Assembly: GCA_000242815.2 (NCBI GenBank)
Contig: AHHB01000032.1
Span: 343,418-407,417, forward strand
From: Janthinobacterium lividum PAMC 25724
GTDB taxonomy: Bacteria; Pseudomonadota; Gammaproteobacteria; Burkholderiales; Burkholderiaceae_D
Length of the DNA stretch: 64,000 nt
Direction of reading: 5' to 3'
Shown here: positions 18,053 through 26,146 of the stretch, piece by piece
How positions within the stretch are numbered: position 1 is the first letter of the stretch
Layout: each line of letters starts with the position of its first letter
Position numbers and translations under genes: made by a program
The notes under the pieces: generated by a model
What the model was told of the DNA's origin: nothing
Database searches by the model: none
What the model saw: only the letters and a program-made list of their open reading frames with translations

Positions 18053-18733
18053 ATCCGGCCAAGGGCGCTCGTGCAGATGACGCGCCCGTTCGATTGGGCA
18101 AACCAGCGGCAAGAACTGCTGCTGGCGCGCCGAATACGCCATCAGTGCCCCGCTGTCGATGTCAAAATACCAGCCATGCAGTTTTAAGAGCCCCTGCTCC
18201 ACCCGGCGCTTGAGCCAAGGGTAGGTCAGCAAGTTATCCAGCGACTGCAGGATGCTGGCCAGCTCGCACGCATGGTGCTGCTCTTGCGAAGAGCGGTGCG
18301 CCAGCTCGCGCCGCACGCGCTGCGCCACCGGTTCGGCAATGCGCATCCACTGGCCCACGAAGTCCGTTTCCTGTCCTTGCGCGCACGGCTGCGGTTCCAG
18401 CAGCGCGCGGATGCCGCCGCAACGCGCATGTCCGAGCACGATGACCCTGGCCACTTCAAGCTTGCAGACGGCGAACTCGATGGCCGAACTGACGCCAGGC
18501 GGCGCGTCGGGCGTGCATGGCGGCACCAGGTTGGCGATATTGCGCACGACGAACATGTCGCCCGGGTCGCTGCCCGTCAGCAGCATCGGATCGACGCGCG
18601 AATCGCAGCAGCCGATCAGCAAGGTCGTGGGCCGCTGGCCGTCGCGCAGGCTGTCATACAAGGTCTGCGGCTCGCTGAAGTACTGCTGCTGAAACAAGCT
18701 GAAGCCGTTGACGAATTTTTCCAGTTCTTCCAT
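18038..18733 (-). CDS. Beta-class carbonic anhydrase
   Basis: 231 residues. The zinc ligands are visible: Cys and Asp in GCCDSRVDP, and His and Cys in VLGHARCGGI. The family helix DMFVVRNIANLVPP is present. It interconverts CO2 and bicarbonate in the cytoplasm. The ATG at 18733 is chosen; a GTG one codon earlier is possible. It lies 54 bases downstream of narK2 on the same strand, with a strong hairpin between, and so may be partly co-transcribed with the nitrate transporters. Its end overlaps the convergent small gene by 15 bases. Confidence 0.93.
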   Translation of the reverse strand: MEELEKFVNGFSLFQQQYFSEPQTLYDSLRDGQRPTTLLIGCCDSRVDPMLLTGSDPGDMFVVRNIANLVPPCTPDAPPGVSSAIEFAVCKLEVARVIVLGHARCGGIRALLEPQPCAQGQETDFVGQWMRIAEPVAQRVRRELAHRSSQEQHHACELASILQSLDNLLTYPWLKRRVEQGLLKLHGWYFDIDSGALMAYSARQQQFLPLVCPIERARHLHERPWPDSVKA

Positions 18734-18751
18734 CACATACTCTCATTTCCT

Positions 18752-18784
18752 GAACGCCTGGCAAGAACGACTTGCCAGGCGTTC
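18752..18784. repeat. 14-bp hairpin between narK2 and the carbonic anhydrase gene
   Basis: Perfect arms GAACGCCTGGCAAG and its complement flank a 5-base loop, beginning four bases after the narK2 stop. There is no following T-run on the gene strand, so it may attenuate or stabilise the message rather than end it. Confidence 0.6.
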
Positions 18785-18787
18785 TAA

Positions 18788-20185
18788 CTAGCAAGGCATC
18801 GGTGCGTTCTTGCGGGCGTAGCAGCACCAGGTAATGGCGATGCAGCTCACATAAAAACCGATGAAACACCATAAGGCCGCGTCGGGGCTACCCGTCAGCG
18901 CAATCGAGGTGCCATAACTTTTCGGGATGAAGAAGGCACCGTAGGCCGCCACGGCCGATGTGAAGCCAAGAACCGCCGCACCTTCCTTGTTGGCGTCAAC
19001 GATGGCTTGCTCCTGCGCCGCCTTGCCTTTGCCGGCGGCCGCGCGCTGGTGCTCCGTCAAAAAGATCACGGGGATCATGCGGAAGGTCGACGCATTGCCG
19101 ATGCCCGTGCCGGCGAACAGCAGCATGAACATCCAGAAGAAGCCGCTGAAGCTTCCACCCACGCCAGCTTGCGGCATGAAGTACAGCACGCCCAGCACGG
19201 CAACGATCATCAGCAGGAAAGACCACAGGGTGACACGGGCGCCGCCCAGTTTATCGGAAATCACGCCGCCGGCCACGCGCGCCAGCGCGCCCACCAAGGG
19301 GCCAAGGAAGGCGTAATCGAGGGGATTGACGTCAGGGAACTGGATCTTGATCAGCAGTGGAAACGCGGCCGAATAACCGATAAAGGAACCGAAGGTGCCC
19401 GTGTACAGCCAGCACATCAGCCAGTTGTGCTTGCGCTTGAAGATCACTGCCTGTTCAGAAAACGACGCCTTGGCCGAGGCCAGGTCATTCATGCCAAACC
19501 AGGCCAGCAAGGTACTCAGGGCGATGAATGGCACCCAGATGAAGCCCGCGTTTTGCAGCCACATGTCCTTGCTCACGCCATTTTTGAGCCAGGTCAGCGA
19601 ATCACCGCCCCAGGCGCCGAAGACGGCGAAAGTGATTACCAGCGGCACCACAAACTGCACCACCGACACGCCCAGGTTGCCCAGGCCCGCATTCATGCCC
19701 AGCGCGAAGCCCTTGCTCGCCTTCGGATAGAAGAAGCTGATGTTGGCCATCGACGAGGCGAAATTGCCGCCGCCGAAGCCGCACAGCAACGCCAGGATCA
19801 GCATGGTCGGATAGCCGGTGTGCACATCTTGCACGGCCAGGCCGATGCCGATGGCGGGAATCAGCAAGGAGCCCGTGGAAATGGCCGTCCAGCGGCGGCC
19901 CCCGAAGATCGGTACCATGAACGAATAAAAGATGCGCAAGGTGGCGCCGGACAGGCCCGGCAAGGCCGTCAGCCAGAACAGTTGGTTGTTACTATAGGTA
20001 AAACCGATGTTGGGCAGATTGACCACCACCACGCTCCACACCATCCACACGGCGAACGCCAGCAGCAGCGCGGGAATCGAAATCCACAGATTGCGCGCGG
20101 CCGTGGCCTTGCCCGTGTTTTGCCAGAAGCTCGGGCTTTCCGGCTCCCACGTATTGATCATGTAGCGGCTCATTGGTTTGCTCAC
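18788..20185 (-). CDS. narK2: Nitrate/nitrite transporter NarK2
   Basis: 465 residues, major facilitator superfamily, about twelve membrane segments. The nitrate-signature helix reads FASSMANISFFYPKASKGFALGMNAGLG. The open frame continues far upstream (to 20596) inside narK1, but the likely start is a GTG at 20183-20185 whose last bases overlap the narK1 stop (GTGA), seven bases after AGGAG; an ATG four codons later (20173) is the alternative. It is the NarK2 type, usually a nitrate/nitrite antiporter or linked to nitrite export. Translational coupling with narK1 is indicated by the 4-base overlap. Confidence 0.93.
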   Translation of the reverse strand: MSKPMSRYMINTWEPESPSFWQNTGKATAARNLWISIPALLLAFAVWMVWSVVVVNLPNIGFTYSNNQLFWLTALPGLSGATLRIFYSFMVPIFGGRRWTAISTGSLLIPAIGIGLAVQDVHTGYPTMLILALLCGFGGGNFASSMANISFFYPKASKGFALGMNAGLGNLGVSVVQFVVPLVITFAVFGAWGGDSLTWLKNGVSKDMWLQNAGFIWVPFIALSTLLAWFGMNDLASAKASFSEQAVIFKRKHNWLMCWLYTGTFGSFIGYSAAFPLLIKIQFPDVNPLDYAFLGPLVGALARVAGGVISDKLGGARVTLWSFLLMIVAVLGVLYFMPQAGVGGSFSGFFWMFMLLFAGTGIGNASTFRMIPVIFLTEHQRAAAGKGKAAQEQAIVDANKEGAAVLGFTSAVAAYGAFFIPKSYGTSIALTGSPDAALWCFIGFYVSCIAITWCCYARKNAPMPC

Positions 20186-21483
20186 AGCGTTACTCCTACA
20201 GGTTGAGGGAAAGTCGCTGCACGCAGCGGCTTGAACGAGAAATACATCCAGACAAGCGATACGCAGACGGTGCCGTACAGGAGCATGAAGGCGCTCGAAC
20301 GCACACCGGTGAGGTCCACCAGGGCGCCGAACATCACGGGCAGAATGAAGCCGCCGAGACCGCCAGCCAGGCCCACCACGCCAGAGACGGCGCCGATATT
20401 GTCGGAAAAGTCGTCGCCGATGAACTTGAAGACGGAGGCCTTGCCCACGGCCATGGCGATGCCGACGATGAACAGCAGCGCGGTAAACCATAGAGGCGAC
20501 AGGCCGATGTGGATAGCCAGCGGCCCCGTCACGGTCTCGATCACCATCTGCGTTTGCGGATACGACAGCAGGAAGAAGCACACCCAGCACACCCACATCA
20601 CGGCCCAGGTGACTTTCGCCGCACCATATTTATCGGAGATCCAGCCGCCAAATGCGCGCAACACGCCGCCCGGCAGCGAGAAGCAGGCAGCGAGCAGCGC
20701 CGCGTGCTTCAGGTCGTAGCCATATTCGGCCACGTAATACTTCGTCATCCACAGCGCCAGCGCCACATAGCCACCAAACACCACCGAGTAGTACTGGCAA
20801 TAGCGCCAAACGCGCGGGTCCTTCAGCACCTTCATCTGCGCCGCAAAGCTTTCGCCCGATGGCGCCAAGTGCGATTTGTCCGTGTACGAAAACAGCCAGA
20901 AAACGATGGCCGTGGCCAGCATGGCTAGCGCATACACCTTGGGCAGCATTTGCCAGCCGAAGGCGGCGACGATGCCCGGCGCGACGAACTTGGTCAGCGC
21001 GGAACCGGAGTTGCCGGCGCCGAAAATACCCATCGCCAGGCCGCGGCGCTCCTTCTCGTACCAGCGTGCCACATAGGGCGTGCCGACCGAGAAGGAGCCG
21101 CCCGCCAGCCCGACGAACATGCCCAGCAAGAGAAAGTGCCAGTACGCGCTGGCGTAGGAAATCAAGTAGATCGGCACCACGCTGGCCAGCATCAGCAGGA
21201 AGAAGACGCGGCGTCCGCCGTATTTGTCCGTCCAGATGCCCAGCGGTACGCGCACGAGGGAGCCCGTCAGCACGGGCATGGCGGCCAACAGGCCGAATTG
21301 CGTTTCCGTCAAGCCCAGGCTGGTCTTGATGGGAATACCGAGTACGGCAAACATCATCCATACCGCGAAGCAGATCGTAAACGCGAAGGTACTGCTGATC
21401 AGCACGCACGCCTGCTTGCGCCGCATGCCCGGCTCGACTGCCTTGTTACTACTGTTGTTCTTAGTGCCATCTAGGGTAGCCAC
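20182..21483 (-). CDS. narK1: Nitrate transporter NarK1
   Basis: 433 residues from a GTG at 21481-21483 with GGAG seven bases upstream. The longer frame to 21609 has an arginine-rich N-terminus without family character. Twelve membrane segments; conserved MFS loop GIWTDKYGGRR and the nitrate signature GIFGAGNSGSALTKF. NarK1-type proteins are generally proton-nitrate symporters that start nitrate uptake. This gene heads the narK1-narK2 pair. Its upstream region has the shared 18-base motif at 21601-21618. Confidence 0.93.
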   Translation of the reverse strand: MATLDGTKNNSSNKAVEPGMRRKQACVLISSTFAFTICFAVWMMFAVLGIPIKTSLGLTETQFGLLAAMPVLTGSLVRVPLGIWTDKYGGRRVFFLLMLASVVPIYLISYASAYWHFLLLGMFVGLAGGSFSVGTPYVARWYEKERRGLAMGIFGAGNSGSALTKFVAPGIVAAFGWQMLPKVYALAMLATAIVFWLFSYTDKSHLAPSGESFAAQMKVLKDPRVWRYCQYYSVVFGGYVALALWMTKYYVAEYGYDLKHAALLAACFSLPGGVLRAFGGWISDKYGAAKVTWAVMWVCWVCFFLLSYPQTQMVIETVTGPLAIHIGLSPLWFTALLFIVGIAMAVGKASVFKFIGDDFSDNIGAVSGVVGLAGGLGGFILPVMFGALVDLTGVRSSAFMLLYGTVCVSLVWMYFSFKPLRAATFPQPVGVTL

Positions 21484-21819
21484 GATGTTTCTCCATGAAT
21501 GCACTGGCCGTCTGGCCAGCCGTCCCGACCAGCTTACGTGGCGCAGGCGAAAGGCACTATCGGCCACAGGGTGATTATGAAAAGGCAATCTGGATAGCCG
21601 CATCGGCAAAAGTGACTAGATGGCGCGGTGCGGGCCTAGGCTGGATGGCGGGCGTTTTACAAAAGGACGCGTTTTTGGCACACTCGGCGCCTGCAGAACA
21701 GGCACGAAACAGAGCAGATCATCACCCGCGTGGCCCGGCATGGCGTCCCGACATATGGCGCGGCGCGCCAAAGGCGGCTATGCTGTCGCCACCATCAATC
21801 AACGCCCCCGACATCACGC
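21484..21819. other. Intergenic region between narK1 and the SirB2-family gene
   Basis: 336 bases shared by two divergent genes. The narK1 side carries the 18-base motif (21601-21618) and a -10-like CATAAT 21 bases further on, giving a leader of about 85 bases before the narK1 GTG. Nothing clear was seen for the rightward gene: its ATG at 21820 has no strong ribosome binding site. No FNR box (TTGAT-N4-ATCAA) was found by eye. Confidence 0.5.
21601..21618 (-). promoter_or_regulatory. Shared 18-base nar-region motif upstream of narK1
   Basis: On the minus strand this reads TAGTCACTTTTGCCGATG. It differs from the nnrS copy at two positions and from the copy at 17606 at two. CATAAT, five of six matches to a sigma-70 -10 box, starts 21 bases downstream. 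No good -35 hexamer is present, as is common for activator-dependent promoters. Confidence 0.6.
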
Positions 21820-22197
21820 ATGGACTATCTGAGCCTCAAGCATTTCCACATGGGCTGCGCCGCCGCCAGCGGCTTTCTTTTCCTCTTGCGTGGCGCATGG
21901 ATGTTGCGCGCCCCGGCCAAGCTGCAGCAGCGCTGGGTCAAGGTGCTGCCGCACCTGATCGACACGGCCCTGCTGGCCAGCGCCATCGCCCTGGCCGTGT
22001 GGAGCGGCCAGTCGCCGGGCAGCCAGCCGTGGCTGGCCGCCAAGCTGTGCGCGCTGGTCGGCTACATCGTGCTGGGCACCATCGCGCTGAAACGTGGCAA
22101 GACGCCGGCCGTGCGCGGCGCCGCCTTCGCGCTCGCCGTGCTGGTATTCGCCTACATCGTCGGCGTGGCCGTCACCAAGCAGGCCTGGCCGCTGTGA
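21820..22197 (+). CDS. SirB2 family small membrane protein
   Basis: 125 residues with four hydrophobic segments (about 10-30, 42-62, 70-88, 98-118). The N-terminus YLSLKHFHMGCAAASGFLFLLRG and the block LPHLIDTALLASAIALAV are typical of the SirB2 family of uncharacterised inner-membrane proteins. Older suggestions that SirB2 regulates invasion genes are not well supported. It stands alone, divergent from narK1 and convergent with the lipoprotein gene. Start chosen as the first ATG giving the family N-terminus. Confidence 0.85.
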   Translation: MDYLSLKHFHMGCAAASGFLFLLRGAWMLRAPAKLQQRWVKVLPHLIDTALLASAIALAVWSGQSPGSQPWLAAKLCALVGYIVLGTIALKRGKTPAVRGAAFALAVLVFAYIVGVAVTKQAWPL

Positions 22198-22256
22198 TGC
22201 ATCAGATATGCAGCAACGCAAGCGAGCTGGCGGGCGCTGGCGCGCCCTGCACGTGC

Positions 22257-22898
22257 TTAGTTGGCGCGGTTCTTCTCCAGAAGTTTCTTGCCAGTGGCGT
22301 CCTGTAGCCACCATTCACGCACATCGAGCGCCTTGTTCTCGATGCTGGCATTGGCCAGCAAGGGATTTTTCTTCAGGTAGACGATATCTTCCTCGAAATT
22401 GTCGTGTATCGAAGCCACTTCCAGGAAACGGTTGGCATCCAGACGTCCCAGATAGATGACCTTGCCAGCCACGACGTCAAACTCGATCGCCTTCGGCGAC
22501 GATTCGGAGTACTTGGACCTGCTTCCATAGTCAAGCAGCCAGATGAGGATGCGGTAGCGTCCCGGCGTCAGCTGCAGCGCAAAAGTACTGCCCTTGCCCG
22601 TAGGCACTTTTGGCGCGACATTCTGCAAGGAGACCTGGCCGGCGGGAGCATGGCTGGATAACCACAGATCTTTGTCCTTGTTGGTGGCAAGGTCGCTGCT
22701 GACAATGCCGAATCTGGCGCCATGCGCCTCGAAGACGGCGCGCTCGAACACGGTGCCGACGACAACGCCCTTGGCAAGGTCGGGGGTCGTATAGGTAAAC
22801 GCAGGCGCTTTATCGTGGCCGGTGACGCAGCCGGACAACAGCGCAGGCAGCAAGACGGCGCACGCCAGCGCGCGCAGCATGGTGGTTCGGACAAACAT
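22257..22898 (-). CDS. Putative lipoprotein of unknown function
   Basis: 213 residues from the ATG at 22896-22898, which has AGGA upstream; the frame extends 16 codons further. A signal sequence with lipobox LLSGC (about residues 20-24) predicts lipidation. The mature part contains a predicted beta-rich segment (GKGSTFALQLTPGRYRILIWLLDYG...) resembling small DUF2846-like surface proteins that present a compact beta domain, but I cannot assign a family firmly. No functional link with its neighbours is visible. Confidence 0.7.
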   Translation of the reverse strand: MFVRTTMLRALACAVLLPALLSGCVTGHDKAPAFTYTTPDLAKGVVVGTVFERAVFEAHGARFGIVSSDLATNKDKDLWLSSHAPAGQVSLQNVAPKVPTGKGSTFALQLTPGRYRILIWLLDYGSRSKYSESSPKAIEFDVVAGKVIYLGRLDANRFLEVASIHDNFEEDIVYLKKNPLLANASIENKALDVREWWLQDATGKKLLEKNRAN

Positions 22899-23260
22899 GG
22901 ATGATCCTGGATGAAATGAAGAAAATGGGTAACAAGTAATGGGCATGGGGCGACAAGCCCTGTGCCTGCCGGGGCATCGAAAAATATTTCCACATGGGAA
23001 TATTTTTAGTGTATCCGCTTGGCAGGAAAATGTCTAGTTGATAAGTCGGCGAGGGGCAAAGTACGATTTCTGCAGAACGCAGCAGGCTGCACGACAATGA
23101 CAGTATTGGCAACATCATCGACAAGCCGGCCACCGTGTACCTGCGCGTTACAAACGACATCATCGAGGCTGCGGTGTTGATGGCAGTGACGCTAGGCCGG
23201 CCACTCACTGACTATCGCGGCATCGAGGCGATGGTGGGCAAGCGGCCGGGCTGAGGGCGC
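22899..23260. other. Intergenic region with a possible gene remnant
   Basis: 362 bases between the lipoprotein gene and the DUF3472 gene. The part next to the lipoprotein gene is AT-richer than its surroundings (about 22970-23045) and may hold that gene's promoter. The rest is the frame described separately at 23045-23254. No terminator with a clear T-run was found. Confidence 0.4.
23045..23254 (+). pseudogene. Possible gene remnant without a start codon
   Basis: A 69-codon open frame ending in TGA at 23252-23254. There is no ATG or plausible ribosome binding site near its beginning, and a stop lies just upstream. The translation looks protein-like (SIGNIIDKPATVYLRVTND followed by a helix-like IIEAAVLMAVTLGRPL) rather than the arginine-rich noise of shadow frames. 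It may be the 3' end of a decayed gene. Not assigned to a family. Confidence 0.25.
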
Positions 23261-24562
23261 TTATTGCATCGGCAAGGCATTCACATCAACGACAGGCATC
23301 TGGCCTGTCGCGGGCCGCGTGAAATTCTGATCGGTTTTCACGTAAGCGGCAAAGAAGCCGCCGTTATGCAGGTAAAACTTGCCGTTTTCCAGGCCGCCCG
23401 CATAATCCATGCGCTGCGCATTGGTGGCCGTGGCGTCGCCCGTGAAGCGCCCTGCCGTCACTTCGGACCAGGCGCCAGCGCTACTCCTTGCCCACTGGTT
23501 ACCGAACTGAACGCGGCGCTCCATGTAGCCGTTCGTGTCGATGAAGTTTTCGAGGAAGGAATGCACGCCCGTCAGGTAGGTGGAAATGGCCGGGCGCTTC
23601 CAGGTAGCGATATAGCGCCACCGGCCCGTTTCCGGCGCGAAGAACCAGGCCGAATATTCGCTGCTACCCTTGCCGTCGGGCCGCGCGCGGGTGATGAAGC
23701 GGTACGTGGTGCCGGCTGCCCAGTTATACGACAGGTAGGTCTGCCCGCCAGTGCCCTCGCCGCCAAAGGCATTGTCGGTCACGCCGGCGCCCTTGCTGAC
23801 CAGGGTGGTTTTCGCGCCATTGTCGGCATCCCAGACGGAAAACAATATCCAGCGCTCGCTTGGCGACTTCACCTGGATGCCCAGGTAGCCCTGGCCAAAA
23901 CCGTTGGCCATGAAGTAGGAGCCGATGGCATCCTGACCCACGGGTATCGTCATCTCGTTGTAAAAATACTCGGTATTGGCCGGCACCGTGTAGCCCATGT
24001 GCACGGACGGCCCGCGCCGCGACCAGTAGTAATTTTCCGTATCGTCGGCATAATTGAGCGTGGCGCCTGCTGTCACCTTCAGCGCGGCGACCTCGCCAAA
24101 GGTGGCCTTGGCGCGCGTCAGTCCCTGCAATTCCACCTTCACATAGCCGGCCGTCGGCACGTTCACCGTGCCCACCGCGTAAGTCTTGCGTGCCTTGTCG
24201 GTCAGCTTGACGTCGAACGACTTGCCGTTGATCTTTACGCGCACGGTGCTGCTGCCGCCATCGGCCAGGCTGGCATCGAGCGCCACCTGAACGGAGCCTG
24301 CTCCGGAGACGCGGAAATACGTGCTGGCGACGGCATCCGGATTGCTCCAGCCAGTCAAGCCTTGCTCAGTAATGTCGGCGCCGTCCTCACCTCTGGTGAT
24401 ATAGGCATTACCAGCCAGGGCCACCGTCACTGGCACGGCCGTGCTGCTGGCCAGCAAGGCCGTGCCGTCCGTGGTGGCGGTGGGGGCGGTGCCGCCGCAC
24501 GCTGCCAGCAGCAGGGACATGGCGGGAAGGACTGCATAGCGTAATGAACTTCTGTGTTTCAT
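23261..24562 (-). CDS. DUF5077/DUF3472 domain lipoprotein of the GalNAc locus
   Basis: 433 residues. The ATG at 24562 is chosen because GAGGAG lies six bases upstream; an ATG two codons earlier would touch it. A lipobox LLLAACGG (about 14-21) predicts an exported lipoprotein. Residues about 45-135 resemble DUF5077, a beta-sandwich (GNAYITRGEDGADITEQ, WSNPDAVASTYFRVSG). Residues about 160-425 resemble DUF3472 (YYWSRRGPSVHMGYTVP, YFYNEMTIPVGQD, GYMERRVQFGNQWAR). DUF3472 proteins often accompany carbohydrate-active enzymes, and a glycan-binding or glycan-processing role is inferred from this and from its place after the GH109 gene. No catalytic residues can be named. Confidence 0.82.
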   Translation of the reverse strand: MKHRSSLRYAVLPAMSLLLAACGGTAPTATTDGTALLASSTAVPVTVALAGNAYITRGEDGADITEQGLTGWSNPDAVASTYFRVSGAGSVQVALDASLADGGSSTVRVKINGKSFDVKLTDKARKTYAVGTVNVPTAGYVKVELQGLTRAKATFGEVAALKVTAGATLNYADDTENYYWSRRGPSVHMGYTVPANTEYFYNEMTIPVGQDAIGSYFMANGFGQGYLGIQVKSPSERWILFSVWDADNGAKTTLVSKGAGVTDNAFGGEGTGGQTYLSYNWAAGTTYRFITRARPDGKGSSEYSAWFFAPETGRWRYIATWKRPAISTYLTGVHSFLENFIDTNGYMERRVQFGNQWARSSAGAWSEVTAGRFTGDATATNAQRMDYAGGLENGKFYLHNGGFFAAYVKTDQNFTRPATGQMPVVDVNALPMQ

Positions 24563-24641
24563 CAACATCTCCTCGTGGTGCGGCGCGCAACGGACCCAAA
24601 AAGGCCTGCAGCGAGCGCCGCGGTTTAAAAAACAAACGGGT

Positions 24642-24680
24642 AAAAAAAACCCGCTACGGCACCAGGTGCGGTAGCGGGTT
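24642..24680 (-). terminator. Rho-independent terminator after the GH109 gene
   Basis: On the minus strand the arms AACCCGCTAC and GTAGCGGGTT enclose a GC-rich loop and are followed directly by a run of eight T. It begins nine bases after the GH109 stop, so the DUF3472 gene beyond it probably needs its own promoter or readthrough. Confidence 0.85.
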
Positions 24681-24688
24681 GTGCCGGC

Positions 24689-26080
24689 TTAGTACTTGCC
24701 GTCGAGCGCGAAGATCGGCTGGCGCGCTTTCCACTGGCCGCCCGTGAAGTCAGGGAAGTCCAGGGTCTGGAAGTTGGCGGCGATCGATTGCTCGGACAGC
24801 GGCGTGATGGCGCTCCAGGTCACCGCATCGTAAATATCGATCGGCATCGGCGCATTCGCCTTGAGCGCTTCGACAAAGGCGTGGATGACGAAGAAGTCCA
24901 TGCCGCCATGACCCGCGCCTTCGGCTTGCGCCGCATATTTGCGCCATAACGGGTGCTCATACTTGTCCTGGTAGGCCTGGAAGTCATCCCACTCGTGCGC
25001 CTTGCTGACACCTTCGATGTGGATAGCATTGTTCAGGTCCATCCACAGGCCGTCCGTACCTTGCACGCGGAAGCCCAGCGAATACGGACGCGGCAAGCTG
25101 GTATCGTGCTGCAAGATGATGGTTTCGCCGTTTTCGCACGCCAGCGTGGTGGTAACGATATCGCCGAGCTTGAACTTCACCTTGGCGTTCGCATGCTGCG
25201 CGCCGCCCGGCTGCTTGACAATGTAGTCGTGCAAGCCGCGCGCCTTGCTGGCAAAGGCGTTGATGCGCGTAAAACGGTTGCCGCGATTGATGTTTGTATA
25301 CATGGCGCAGGGGCCGATGCCATGGCTCGGGTACAATTCGCCATTGCGCTCGACCGAGTGCTGCGTGCGCCAATGGGCCTCGGACCAGCCTTTTTCGCCG
25401 AATTCCACACCGCCGCCGTACGGCTTGCCCGGATTGCCGCTGTTGAATTTGACGGCGCGCAAATCGTGCTGATAGCCGCCCTGCAGGTGCAGCAGTTCGC
25501 CGAACAGGCCGGCGCGCACCATCTGCAACGCAGCCATCACATCGCGGCGATAGCATACGTTTTCCAGCAGCATGTAAGGCGTCCCCGTTTTCAGCTGGGT
25601 ATTTAGCACATCCCAGTGGTCTTGCAGGGTAATGCCAGCGACTACTTCGCATCCGACGGCAATCTTCGCCTGCATGGCGGCGATAGCCATGGGCGCGTGA
25701 CATTCCCATGGCGTGGCGATGATCACGCCATCGAGGCCACCGGCGTCGAGCATGCGCTTGTACGCTTTCTGGTCGCGCTCTTCGCCATAGGTGCGCGGAC
25801 GCGGCTTGCCGGCTTTGGCCACCTGGCCCAGCGCGTGTTTCAGCATGATCGGGTCGATATCGCACAGGGCAACGACTTCCACGTCATCGCGGCGCACCAG
25901 TTCGGCCAGCAGCACCTGGCCGCGCATGCCTGTGCCGATCAGGCCAAGACGAACCTTGTCGCGGCCGGTGGCGGTGGCAGCGTTGGCGGCGCCAGGCAGC
26001 AATGTGCTGCCGGCCATGGCGCTGCCAGCCAGCGCGGCGCTGGCGGACAGGAAATTGCGTCGATTGATTTGTATTGTCAT
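24689..26080 (-). CDS. GH109-type alpha-N-acetylgalactosaminidase, Tat-exported
   Basis: 463 residues. The N-terminus carries a twin-arginine signal (INRRNFLSASAAL, cleavage probably after ANA near residue 35). A Rossmann NAD-binding fold (LGLIGTGMRGQ, about 45-55) is followed by blocks strongly like the characterised NAD-dependent alpha-N-acetylgalactosaminidase of Elizabethkingia: ENVCYRRDVMAALQMVRAG, GGYQHDLRAVKFNSG, NGELYPSHGIGP, NRGNRF, FASKARGLHDYIV, GDIVTT, HDTSLPRPYSLGF, AGHGGMDFF and WSAITPLSEQSIA. Such enzymes remove terminal alpha-GalNAc through a redox mechanism using bound NAD, which explains export by Tat after cofactor binding. It lies 66 bases after a TonB receptor gene and ends in a strong terminator. 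Annotation as a plain oxidoreductase would miss the glycosidase role. Confidence 0.9.
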   Translation of the reverse strand: MTIQINRRNFLSASAALAGSAMAGSTLLPGAANAATATGRDKVRLGLIGTGMRGQVLLAELVRRDDVEVVALCDIDPIMLKHALGQVAKAGKPRPRTYGEERDQKAYKRMLDAGGLDGVIIATPWECHAPMAIAAMQAKIAVGCEVVAGITLQDHWDVLNTQLKTGTPYMLLENVCYRRDVMAALQMVRAGLFGELLHLQGGYQHDLRAVKFNSGNPGKPYGGGVEFGEKGWSEAHWRTQHSVERNGELYPSHGIGPCAMYTNINRGNRFTRINAFASKARGLHDYIVKQPGGAQHANAKVKFKLGDIVTTTLACENGETIILQHDTSLPRPYSLGFRVQGTDGLWMDLNNAIHIEGVSKAHEWDDFQAYQDKYEHPLWRKYAAQAEGAGHGGMDFFVIHAFVEALKANAPMPIDIYDAVTWSAITPLSEQSIAANFQTLDFPDFTGGQWKARQPIFALDGKY

Positions 26081-26146
26081 TCGTCTCTACTCGCTTCCAT
26101 TGGTAATGTTCTTCGCCGACCCGCCATGCAGCGGACCGGCGACAGT

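Noticed and set aside
20186..20596. Upstream extension of the narK2 frame inside narK1
   Set aside because: The extension is out of frame with narK1 and has no family character. The GTG at 20185 with a ribosome binding site and 4-base overlap explains the start.
24689..26080. Plain Gfo/Idh/MocA dehydrogenase for sugar oxidation
   Set aside because: The fold is that of the superfamily, but the long run of GH109-specific blocks and the Tat signal in an aga locus favour alpha-N-acetylgalactosaminidase.
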